NCBI GenBank assembly: GCA_964347025.1
Contig: CAYFWU010000003.1
Coordinates: 1-64,000, forward strand
Reading direction: 5' to 3'
DNA from: CS3-C152 sp964347025
GTDB lineage: Archaea > Aenigmatarchaeota > Aenigmatarchaeia > QMZP01 > QMZT01
DNA: 64,000 nt
Every line of letters begins with the position of its first letter. Within the stretch, counting starts at the first letter, position 1. The notes beneath the pieces were generated by a model. It was not told the DNA's origin. It searched no databases and worked only from the letters and a program-made list of their open reading frames with translations. The position numbers and the translations under genes are program-made. Shown here piece by piece: positions 7,926 to 16,900 of the stretch.

Positions 7926-9452
7926 CAGCCACCGGCCTCCTCTATCAGTTCATCCAGTTCTTTTGAGCTCTCCTTCTTAAAGGATTTCATAGACTTCGAA
8001 AGATAGTCTATTTTATCTTCAAGATTTTTAACAGATTCCTTGAAGTTTTTATCAATTTCCTTGGTCTTATTCTCATTAACAAAGCTCTTCTCACTGATAA
8101 CCTTCAGCTGATTTTCCATTCTTGACATGACATCTCCTAGTCTTTTGGCAGAGATCTCTGATCCTGTAACCCTGTCTTCAAAACTCTTTCTGAACTCTTC
8201 CTTGAATTTGTCAAGCTGATCAAACTGCTCAGTAAGCTGTTTCATACGTTCTTCCATCTGCGCCCTTATACCGAAGAATTCTCTAACTATCCTGTTTATC
8301 TCGTCTTTCTTTAACCTTTCCCCACCCTTTATTTCTTTCCTCAAAGAATTCACAGCGGCATCAAAATTATTCCTCATTTTACTGAGACCACTCTCCACTT
8401 CCTTTATCTTCCCGGCGAAGCCCATCTCCACTTCGCCTATATCCTTCTCCATCCCCTCTTCCTTTTCCTCGCTTAACCTATCGATATCCTTCCTGATAGA
8501 ATCAACACTCTTCTGGAAACCGTCCCTTAACTCAACAATTGACGCGTCCAGAATAACCTCCAAATCCCTGATCCTTTTATCAATCGCTTTTGAATCACTC
8601 TTGGAACTCTTAAGGGAGAAAACAACTTCAGCCAAATCCTTTAAATTCGAATTTACATCATCAACTCTTTTGTTAAACTCACCCTCAACATCAGCTATAC
8701 TCTTCCCCAATTTCTCCTCTTTCTTTTCGCTAANNNNNNNNNNNNNNNNNNNNNNNNNNNNNNNNNNNNNNNNNNNNNNNNNNNNNNNNNNNNNNNNNNN
8801 NNNNNNNNNNNNNNNNNNNNNNNNNNNNNNNNNTCTCCATCCCTTTCTCTTTCCTCTCACTAAGCCTATCAACATCCTCCCTGAGGGAATCAACGCTCTG
8901 CTTAAAGTCGTCCCTTATCCCCACGATAGAACTATTGAAGCCATCCTTCATCTCATTCATGGTTTTTTCTATTTCACTGATTCTGTCATCAGCCTCCTTA
9001 GAATCAACCTTCACACCCTCAAGTTTTAGGGTGGCGTCCCCAATCCTTCCGGTTTGTTTTGACAGATCTTTCAAGGTGCTGTCAAATTCCGCCTGTTTCT
9101 TCTCGAGGTTAAAGAGACCGGTCTTCAAGGAATTAAGAACATCCTCAAAACCCCCAACCTTTTCAAGACCATCGTTCACAGATTTTTCGTAATCAGAAAT
9201 TTTCTTATAGACTGAATCGAACTTTTCCAGCTTCCTCTTCACGGGTTTTACCTGCGTTTCCACAAACTCGAGTACCCTCTTGCCCGCATTGGAATAGGCC
9301 TCTGAGACTTCCTTAATTTTTTCTGTCAGATACCTGTTCTTTTCCATCAGGAATGCTCTATCGCCTTTAAGTTTTCTTATACTACCTTTCCTTGCCTCAT
9401 TCTCTTCCTTGAGCTTCTTTAATCTGTCTCCCAGTTCTTTTAACTCTTTCAT
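7925..9452 (-). CDS. Coiled-coil protein interrupted by an assembly gap
   Basis: I read this as one gene. An upstream part (9452 to 8835, 206 codons from an ATG) and a downstream part (8731 to 7925, 268 codons plus stop) are separated by 100 Ns. The known bases on both sides sum to a multiple of three, so a real gap divisible by three restores one frame; the 100-N placeholder does not. Both halves are coiled coil, and the text just before the gap (RLSERKEKGME) recurs after it (RLSEEKEEGME) in a similar context, which shows a tandem internal repeat. That repeat probably broke the assembly. The start codon directly abuts the upstream stop, and the stop overlaps the next ATG by one base. True length is unknown, at least 474 residues. 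N-terminal similarity to the following gene suggests paralogy. Confidence 0.7.
8734..8833. other. Assembly gap of 100 Ns
   Basis: Exactly 100 unknown bases, a conventional scaffold placeholder rather than a measured length. It sits inside a coiled-coil gene at an internal repeat. Confidence 0.98.
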
Positions 9453-12011
9453 TTAACCTCTCAACTCGGCAAGAAGGGAATTTATCCTTTCCTTCTGCTT
9501 CCTTGACGTTTCTTCAAGCTTCTTCCTGTCCATCAAACTCTGTTCAACAACGTTCTCGAATTGAGCACGTGTATTTACGAGTTCCTTCTCAAGCCTCGAA
9601 ATTCTCTTTTCCATCTTCTCCTGGAAGCTCCCGATCGTTTTTAGCTCCTTCCATTTCTCATCAAAGCCCTCGATGGATTTCTTGGCGGATGAAATTCTTT
9701 CCCCGAGGGTTTTAACCCTCTCACTCGTTCTTTCAAACCTGTCCACAAATGATTTTCTGGAACTTTCCAGATATTCAATCCCTTTCTGCATTTGTGAAAT
9801 ATTTTCAATATAGGATTCTAGATCGCTAAGCCTCTTTGACATCTCCTTCTCATTTATTTTCGTTTCCTTCAGATCATCCTTCAACTTCCCTTCTTTTTCT
9901 TTAAGCCCTTGAAGAGAATCGGCAAATTCACCCAGATTGTTTTTAAAGAGATCCAGACTCGGTTTGACAACGTTCTCGAACTGTGAGATCTCACTCCTCA
10001 GTTCTTCCATACCCTCTTCGAAAAGGTTCCTGTTATCTTCTATCTCTTTCTCTATGGCAGCAGAGCCGTCACTGAGTTTGCTAATTTCAACGGAGAAATC
10101 ATTCAGGACTTTCTCAATACTATCAACCCTTCCAAGAACCCTTTTCTGTTCTGATAATCTCTCGTTCAGGGTTTTCAGCTTGTTGTCAAGTTCGCTGATC
10201 CTCTTGTCCAACAAATCCTTCAGATCGTCAATCTCCTTGGTTTTTCCGTCCAAGATTTCTATGTTTTCCTCTAGCCTTTCAAGGGAACCCAAGGTTTTGA
10301 ACAAATCCTTGTTCTCAAGTTTGATTTCCTTTATCTTATCACTGAGGTTGGACTGGAATTCGTTCAATTTATCAAGCCTGCCGTTAAAACTCTCCAGATC
10401 TCCCTTGAACATCTCCATAGTCGGGTTAACAACATCAGCGAACTGGGAAAGTTCGCTTCCAAAACCCTCTATTTTTTCATCAACCATTTCCATTGTTTTC
10501 GAAAGCTTACCCTCGATCTCAGACAGCGCTGGCCTTGAGATGTCCGTGAATTTCTTCTCTATGCTCTTCTCAACATTCAAATTAAGTTTTTCCTGGAAAT
10601 TCTTGATCCTGCCAAGATTCTTTTCAAACTTACCCATTTGCTCTTTTATCATTTCTATGGCCGGGTTTATCGTGTTCTCAAACTGATAGAACCTTGAGGC
10701 AATAATATCCATCTCATCTTTAAATGAAGTGAGCTCCTTGGAAGTTTTGTCTTTTACCTCAGAAAGTTTTGTTTCAGCCATGTCTCTAAACAATCTGTTT
10801 ACAAGCTCTTCAATAAATTCAGAATAATCCTTCTTGAATATCTTTATCTTATCCGAAATTTCCTCTGACTTTTCCTTCAGCTTCATTTCCAGGCCAGCTA
10901 TTTTCTCCGAAAGCTTGCCTTCCCTTTCCTTGATATCCACCCTTGTCTTATCTATCTCAGACTGCAGGCCTCCTATGTAGTCGCCAAATTTGTAAAGGGT
11001 CTTCAGTTCTCCCTTGAAGTAGCTCATCTCATTGTAAACCCTCTTTATCCTTCCGTTCAATTTAGCTGCGCCATCCTTAAGGCTCTTTATATCGCCCGTA
11101 AAAGGCGATATTTCCTTTGACAGGGCCTTGTTTATTTCCTGGGGTATAACTTGGTTTGAAAGTTCCTCAGTGGAAAACACCAGTTTTTTCAGTTTTTCGA
11201 TATTCTCCGGACCCAGCTTTTCTACCAGAGCCTGGACCCTTTCCTCGAGTGAAGGAAGCTTCTCAAGACGTTTCATTTGTTCCTTGATCCTTGCGAATCT
11301 ACTCTCATTCTCGTCCCTCATCTCGGTAAATGTCCTTTCCAGCTCCTTGAAAGACCTTTTAACATCCTCCAAATTACTCTGTAATTCAACATTGCCTCCT
11401 AGGGCAGCGAGACCCTTGGAAACGTCTTCCCCACCTTTGCCGGCAGGTACTTCTGGCGCTGTAAGCTTATCAGATAATTTCTTTATTGTGTCCTCAAGGG
11501 CCGATATCTTGCTCGTGGTTTCGCTCTGTATCTTATCAACCAATTTTTTAACCTTTCCGCTCTCAGGTTTCTCGGTTTTACCGGCACTCTCGATCTTAGT
11601 TCCGATAGCCACCATGCTATCCTTTAGTTCCTTCAGCTGAGTCTGGAACTGATCCGTTAGCTTTTTTTCCAGATCTTTCAGCTTGGGTTCCACAGGCTCT
11701 GCCGGGGGAGTGGCCGGGGAGTCTTTCGTCTCTTCGGCCTTAGAAGAAACCTTCTCTATTATTTCAGCCAGGCCCTTGCTCTTGTCTTCAAGTTCACTCC
11801 TTTCCTTTTCAAGTGATTTCGTTTTGCTCTTTTCAGCCTCGAGCTCTTTTTTCAGGCTTTCCACTTCCGATTCCTTGGCCGCCGGTTTCGCAACTTCGGG
11901 CTTCTTCTCTTCCGGTGGTTTCTTTTTGCCCAATTCACCCATGCCGCCCAAGCCCTCGGCAACCTCTTTTTTCTTTTTAGGATCTTTCTCATCAACCATA
12001 CAACCACCCAA
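9453..12011 (-). CDS. Long coiled-coil protein with recurring QFxxVVxP segments (852 aa)
   Basis: The N-terminal ~150 residues are low-complexity, rich in Lys/Glu/Pro/Ala. The rest is long coiled coil. A segment of about 35 residues built on Gln-Phe-(Glu/Ala)-(Asn/Asp)-x-(Val/Ile)-x-Pro followed by an amphipathic helix recurs near residues 437, 518 and 672, with a degenerate copy near 812. This suggests repeated structural or docking units. No signal peptide or membrane helix, so it is cytoplasmic, and no enzyme motif is visible. The longest frame begins with TTG at 12011, but the ATG at 11999 (four codons later) is the likelier start. The stop codon touches the next gene's ATG. It follows the 89-aa membrane-anchored coiled-coil gene and probably acts with it as a scaffold. 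Confidence 0.8.
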   Translation of the reverse strand: MGGCMVDEKDPKKKKEVAEGLGGMGELGKKKPPEEKKPEVAKPAAKESEVESLKKELEAEKSKTKSLEKERSELEDKSKGLAEIIEKVSSKAEETKDSPATPPAEPVEPKLKDLEKKLTDQFQTQLKELKDSMVAIGTKIESAGKTEKPESGKVKKLVDKIQSETTSKISALEDTIKKLSDKLTAPEVPAGKGGEDVSKGLAALGGNVELQSNLEDVKRSFKELERTFTEMRDENESRFARIKEQMKRLEKLPSLEERVQALVEKLGPENIEKLKKLVFSTEELSNQVIPQEINKALSKEISPFTGDIKSLKDGAAKLNGRIKRVYNEMSYFKGELKTLYKFGDYIGGLQSEIDKTRVDIKEREGKLSEKIAGLEMKLKEKSEEISDKIKIFKKDYSEFIEELVNRLFRDMAETKLSEVKDKTSKELTSFKDEMDIIASRFYQFENTINPAIEMIKEQMGKFEKNLGRIKNFQEKLNLNVEKSIEKKFTDISRPALSEIEGKLSKTMEMVDEKIEGFGSELSQFADVVNPTMEMFKGDLESFNGRLDKLNEFQSNLSDKIKEIKLENKDLFKTLGSLERLEENIEILDGKTKEIDDLKDLLDKRISELDNKLKTLNERLSEQKRVLGRVDSIEKVLNDFSVEISKLSDGSAAIEKEIEDNRNLFEEGMEELRSEISQFENVVKPSLDLFKNNLGEFADSLQGLKEKEGKLKDDLKETKINEKEMSKRLSDLESYIENISQMQKGIEYLESSRKSFVDRFERTSERVKTLGERISSAKKSIEGFDEKWKELKTIGSFQEKMEKRISRLEKELVNTRAQFENVVEQSLMDRKKLEETSRKQKERINSLLAELRG

Positions 12012-12032
12012 CCTTCAAGACATTGATATTAT

Positions 12033-12302
12033 TTATTCGTTTGATAAAGCCTCAGCAAGCCTCTTTACGTTCCTTTCTTGCTCTTTCAGTTTATCCTCAA
12101 ATTCTGAAATTTTGGAATCGATCTCATTTAACTTGGAGCTGAATTTAAACTCCCATTTCGAGTCGTCAACCTTTCCGATTTCTGGTACAAACATACTATT
12201 TGATTTTGTTTTCAGTTTATATTTAATTTTATAAATTTGATATAATAAAAAGCAAATTATAACAATCATCAAAAATATTACCAAAACCATTATCTCTAAC
12301 AT
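12033..12302 (-). CDS. Small N-terminally membrane-anchored coiled-coil protein (89 aa)
   Basis: Residues 4-24 form one strongly hydrophobic helix, followed by a basic stretch (Lys-Ile-Lys-Tyr-Lys-Leu-Lys-Thr-Lys) that should stay in the cytoplasm. The C-terminal third (about 55-89) is coiled coil. This architecture suits a membrane adaptor that holds the long coiled-coil proteins encoded just downstream against the membrane. It resembles small division- or polarity-scaffold adaptors only in layout; no family is recognised. It starts 33 bases after the MinD-like gene ends and is followed within about 33 bases by the 852-aa gene. Confidence 0.7.
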   Translation of the reverse strand: MLEIMVLVIFLMIVIICFLLYQIYKIKYKLKTKSNSMFVPEIGKVDDSKWEFKFSSKLNEIDSKISEFEDKLKEQERNVKRLAEALSNE

Positions 12303-12335
12303 AAGTATTATTTTGATTTTATTATTGAAATATGT

Positions 12336-13112
12336 TTATTCTTTCGGTTTGATCCCGAACAATCTCAGGAAAGCCGAGAAAATGTTCGGAGGTGTGTATT
12401 CTTTACCTATCAACTTTGCGGCAAGCTTCTTCATTTCGACGCTTGCAGGAGAATTTGGAGAGAATAAGTATACTGGAACCTTCAAGGCCAGGCTCTTCAG
12501 AACGTTCTTATCCATGGGTATCATGGATATCACGGGAATTTCTGATATCTGCTCAACCTCCTTTTGACCTAGCTCATACTTTTCCTTTCCGACCATGTTC
12601 AAAACCACGCCCAACGGTTTTATTCCCATCTCGTTTACAACCTGGTGGCATTTCATTATATCCATGGTGGAGGGGACGAAGGGTGTGTTTATGAATATAA
12701 CCTCATCGGCCGCCTGTAACGTTGCCATGGCCTCCCTTCCGAGACCAGGGGCGGAATCAAGAAGAACTATATCAGCCTTCCCAAACAGATTTTTTAGCGA
12801 ATGCTTTAACTTTGCTATATCGGTTCCCTTCAAATCACCAAGCGATAAAGAGGCGGGGATAACCCTCAGACCGCTTATGTGGTATTCGTACATGGCATCC
12901 TCTATTTTCGCTTCGTTTTTCAGGACCTGGTTGAGCGTAACAGGGCAGTAGTACATCCCCAGATACAAGGCAAGATGAGACGTCGTTATATTACAGTCGA
13001 CTATTATGACTTCTTTCTTGAACTCTGATGCTAGGATGGTTCCCAGATTTGCAACTATGGTTGTCTTACCAACGCCACCTTTACCCGAAATCACCCCAAT
13101 TATCCTTGTCAT
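12336..13112 (-). CDS. MinD/ParA-family ATPase
   Basis: This is a 258-aa P-loop ATPase of the SIMIBI class. The deviant Walker A (Gly10-Lys-Gly-Gly-Val-Gly-Lys16-Thr-Thr) has the signature lysine K11; a Walker B-like Val-Leu-Leu-Asp-Ser-Ala-Pro follows near residue 118. The protein ends in a 16-residue amphipathic helix (243-258, alternating Phe/Leu/Ile with Arg/Lys) like the membrane-targeting sequence of MinD. Such proteins cycle between membrane and cytoplasm and position other complexes, for example division sites, archaella or chemoreceptor arrays. Lying between the surface-protein genes and the coiled-coil genes, it probably positions this block's product. Its partner (a MinE- or MipZ-type regulator) is not evident. 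The family call is firm; the positioning role is inferred. Confidence 0.9.
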   Translation of the reverse strand: MTRIIGVISGKGGVGKTTIVANLGTILASEFKKEVIIVDCNITTSHLALYLGMYYCPVTLNQVLKNEAKIEDAMYEYHISGLRVIPASLSLGDLKGTDIAKLKHSLKNLFGKADIVLLDSAPGLGREAMATLQAADEVIFINTPFVPSTMDIMKCHQVVNEMGIKPLGVVLNMVGKEKYELGQKEVEQISEIPVISMIPMDKNVLKSLALKVPVYLFSPNSPASVEMKKLAAKLIGKEYTPPNIFSAFLRLFGIKPKE

Positions 13113-13157
13113 TCGTTTTCACTCTTTATTTTTATTAATTTGTAATTAAATACCTTC

Positions 13158-13820
13158 CTACCATTTTAGCGTACACAATATTTTCGACAGTTCATTCTCA
13201 TTTTTTATGACCATGGGGAAATCTGTTATCTTTCCCAATTGTGAATCCAGCTGGTACATATAGTTCAAAACATCCCTTTCGCACGATAGCGAAATGATGG
13301 TTGAAATCATCCTTGAGACAATGTCAGCCTTGTATTTCTTGAAAAATATTGTCATGTTGGAAAACAATATATACATGAAAACATCCGTGAATATGTTCGA
13401 CCCGTATCTGCCGACGAAGTCCTTATCACCCCTGTAGAGCAGTTTCAGATTCTTTAGGGAAAAGAGAACAGGATGATACTTTTCCATGAATTTCTGGATG
13501 ATACTCCACTTCGCAACCAGCAGTGAATTGGGAGTCCAGAATTCCTCCTGAAGCTCTCCTTTGTATCTACCCTTTACGTAACCAGGTATCCATCCGAAGA
13601 GGGGCTTCAGCCTTTTACCTTCTTTAATTATGTAATTTTCCTTTATCATTTGTCTGAAAAGGGGTTCACCGAGACCTGATTCTATGTGATAGAGATAGTT
13701 GGTTTTCACACCCCATTCCGTTTGTATTTTGAAAAGGGACGTCCCGTTCTTATCGCTTGCGGCATTTAACCAGATAAGCCAAAAGTTCTTGTAATCCGTT
13801 AGCTTCTTTTTCTTGACCAT
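13158..13820 (-). CDS. Unrecognised 220-aa protein with a possible N-terminal winged helix
   Basis: Residues about 25-75 have the alternation and Gly/Tyr placement of a winged-helix DNA-binding domain, including a Thr-Glu-Trp-Gly-Val-Lys-Thr-Asn-Tyr helix-turn-helix-like stretch and a Lys-Glu-Gly-Lys-Arg wing. The rest (about 80-220) is helical and aromatic-rich without a family I can name. Cysteines near 178 and 215 are isolated. It is preceded by a 132-base AT-rich intergenic region and followed 45 bases later by the MinD-like gene. It could be a local regulator of the block or a structural partner; neither can be decided here. Confidence 0.6.
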   Translation of the reverse strand: MVKKKKLTDYKNFWLIWLNAASDKNGTSLFKIQTEWGVKTNYLYHIESGLGEPLFRQMIKENYIIKEGKRLKPLFGWIPGYVKGRYKGELQEEFWTPNSLLVAKWSIIQKFMEKYHPVLFSLKNLKLLYRGDKDFVGRYGSNIFTDVFMYILFSNMTIFFKKYKADIVSRMISTIISLSCERDVLNYMYQLDSQLGKITDFPMVIKNENELSKILCTLKW

Positions 13821-13952
13821 ATTTCTACAATTATACTATAATCACATCCGGTTTCAGGGCGTTTCCTCTTCAAGTGAACCTTAACTGTTTATTGATGTGA
13901 CATTTTATTATTAGAATTTTTTATATAAATATAATAGTATAAACATACAAAT
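13821..13952 (-). other. AT-rich intergenic spacer, possible internal promoter
   Basis: This is the longest gap inside the block. On the - strand a TATA-rich tract lies at 13916-13932, about 100 bases before the next ATG, and a TTATAGTATA stretch at 13831-13840 lies only 16 bases before it. Either could start transcription of the MinD/coiled-coil half of the block, but neither has the 26-base spacing seen elsewhere. Confidence 0.3.
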
Positions 13953-16900
13953 TTATTTAACCTCTGCTACCCTCTTCTCCAGAGAAGCAAGTTTCTCTTC
14001 GTTTCTCTTCTTAAGGTTTTCATAGGCTTTCTCTGATATCAATCCGTCCTTGAACTCCCTCTCAAGAAGGTTTATAACCCTCTTAACACTTGCTATCTCC
14101 TTTGCTATATTTTCCCTCTCTTGTATCTTCTCCACTGCCACTGTCGTTGGCTTCATTTTCGGTAGCTGTACCTTGAAAATGCTCTCCACACTTCCCTTTA
14201 CCCTCTTCACAAAGAATAACAGTATGACTATAACAGCAATCAAGATTATCAGAACGATTATCAGCCATATCGGTAGGAAGGTGACGAAGGGTTGTACAAA
14301 TGTGGCTTTCGAAAGCAGATACTTCGCTCTTTCCAGAAGGTTCCACCCGACGTAAACCGCGCTGAGTGCGTCATCATACATCTTCTTGTTAAGATAATCC
14401 TTCGCTTCGCTTAACTTTTCTTTTATTTCATCTATCAGCGGTTCAACTTCGCTAACGTCCTTCCCAACATCTTTCGCTTCCTTAACATCCAACTCGAAAT
14501 CCCTCAATGCCTTCTCGAGTCTCTCTATCTCCCACCTCACAAGATCTTCTCGAGAGGTGAAGACCACTATCTTGAACATCTTTTCATCGCTTGTTTTGTT
14601 GTTGTATGCGACTCCTTCCGCTACAAGCGTTCCGAAGTATTCCTTTGGTTCAGCGATGCTCGGCATGCTCAGCTTCATGTTGAAGGAGGTGGAATTGCCG
14701 GGAGAAAGATAATCAACAATTTTAGGTGTTATCTCGGTCCACGGCGTCGGGAGTCCGATAACTCTAAGCGTTACGTTTCTGAGTCCCAAACCACCAGTGT
14801 TTTCAACCTCAACAGTTATGTATTTCGTCGTTCCTGTTTCTATTCCGATTTCCTGTAGGTATTTAGTTATCTCTATTTTCGGGACTTTCTCCTCTGGCGG
14901 TGCAGGCGGCGGAGGTGGCGCTTCACCTGGGGGAACCGGAGGTTCTGGTGGGCCAACACCCCTCTCTGCAACCAGGAAGCTTGCATTGGCAGAGGCAGTA
15001 GGCTGGGCGGGATCGTAGGTAACCAAGGCATTCACATAATATGTTCCGAGTGGTTGTGTAGGTGTTATGTAGAGGTTCTTTACCAATGTCCTGTTTGAAA
15101 GGGCAGGAACATTGACGAAATCATACTGATAACTCCATGTCTGGTTTTGACCAGAAACCCAATATTCAACTTTAACATCCGTGTGCGAAACCTCTCCCCT
15201 GTTCTCTATATATATCTCAAAATCTATGTAATCATTCTGATAAGCCTGACCTTCCAACAGGTTTATCGAAACGTCGTACGGACCTCCTGCAGATATTCTG
15301 AAGACCTCCATATCCCAGCCAGGTTTTCCGCCAAGCATAACCTCCAGGACAGCTACGTAGGTCCCTGTTTGTGTTGTATTCTCATCCAATATTTCTGTTA
15401 GATAATTATAGAAACCAGGGGAGGTCTCTGTGAAATCACTCTTATTCAACTGACCCCATGGACGAGTAACCAATTGAAGCCCGTAGATGGAACCCGTGTA
15501 GTATACTTTAAGATCTATCGAGTCCGGTTCGGACGGGACCCCATTCGCCAGGACAGAAACACTCATGGGCATGGACTGTCCGATGAGCGAGGGATCTGGT
15601 ATAGCGACCCTCGCTGTTATCTCGCTCTCTTCCTTAACCTCAAACTGATAGGTTGAGTTTTCGTATAACATCTTGCCCACACTGCTTTCATAATACGAGG
15701 AATTGGCTATTATGGTATAGTTACCCAAGACGGCATCATCAATGATCTCGAATTCAGGTGGTATCTCTATCCTGCCATTTGATAAAGTTGTATGAATAGT
15801 TGAAGGATCAGGAGGTATTATCAGATTCTGAAGAGGATCCCTTATTGAAAATGTTACATTCGTATCCCCTATCGGACTGCCCAAGAAATCCTCGACGCTG
15901 TAGTTGACCGCTCCCCTTTCTCCCTGATAGTAAATGCCGCTCTGCCTGAATGTTCCCAGATTTATCATAAGTTTCTTATATATTGTAAAGTTCGAAGAGT
16001 TCGTCCCGTTCTTCCCCTGGATATCGAAGGATATTATGCTAATGTTATAAACACCCTTGAGGGATGTATTCCCCCATAGTCCGTGATCTGCATCGTAGGG
16101 GAAATATATATCATACGTGTATAAATTGCCGGTCTGCCCGAATGGGTCCATCTGGGCTGAATAGTTCGTGCCATCGGGTCCTGTTATGTTTATGGAGGCG
16201 TTCTGAATGGGGTTCAGGGAACTTAGATCCGTTACGTTCGCAAATATCCTCAAAGTCCCGTTCTGCTCTGTGGCATTTGGATATATCCCTATCTCCACAA
16301 CAGGCTTGACGTAGGGATTAAGAACTATCTGGAGAATGACGAAGTCAGGAGACGAACCAGCTTGAGTGGCGTTTATGGTATAGTTGGTACGATGGAACTG
16401 TACGGGAGCGTTGGTTACATTGTAAAGAACCGCGAACCTATGGGATTCAAGCTTGTTTATCGTAAAGCTCGTTTCATTGGTCCATGTATAATTGACAGGA
16501 CTTGATTGGGAAGAGTAAGGAGTTATGTTGAAATCCAGTTGGACATTCCCTGTATTATCTATCGTGATGTTGTTGGGACAGACATGACCCAATTCTGGGC
16601 TCATGGGTCTTTCGCAGTAGGGCGGATCTGGCGTGATGGTCCATGTCCTGCTAGTGGGAACTCCTATCTCAATACTCAGATTTTTCCACCCGGCATTAAG
16701 AGTGGTGATGTTAAGGGTTCCGCTGTAAATCCCGGGATTGTAACCTGCAGGGATCGAAACATTGACTATAACTATCTGGACTTCACCAGCCGACATGTTC
16801 GTAATGTTAGGCGGATTGAACTGGAGAGGAACGAAGGTGAAATTGAAATCGCTCAACCCTATAACCTCAAGGGTCAGGTTCACTACCTTGTCGTTACCTG

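Noticed and set aside
8834..8893. Possible alternative N-terminus of the gap gene at 8893
   Set aside because: It reads the DNA right of the gap in a different frame from the coiled-coil frame that runs through it, and exists only because the 100 Ns are counted as real length.
9937..10686. 249-codon + strand frame opposite the 852-aa coiled-coil gene
   Set aside because: Ser/Leu/Phe-rich text is the usual mirror image of Lys/Glu-rich coiled-coil codons.
6681..12011. SMC/Rad50-type ATPases among the coiled-coil genes
   Set aside because: None has a Walker A motif or ABC-type head at either end.
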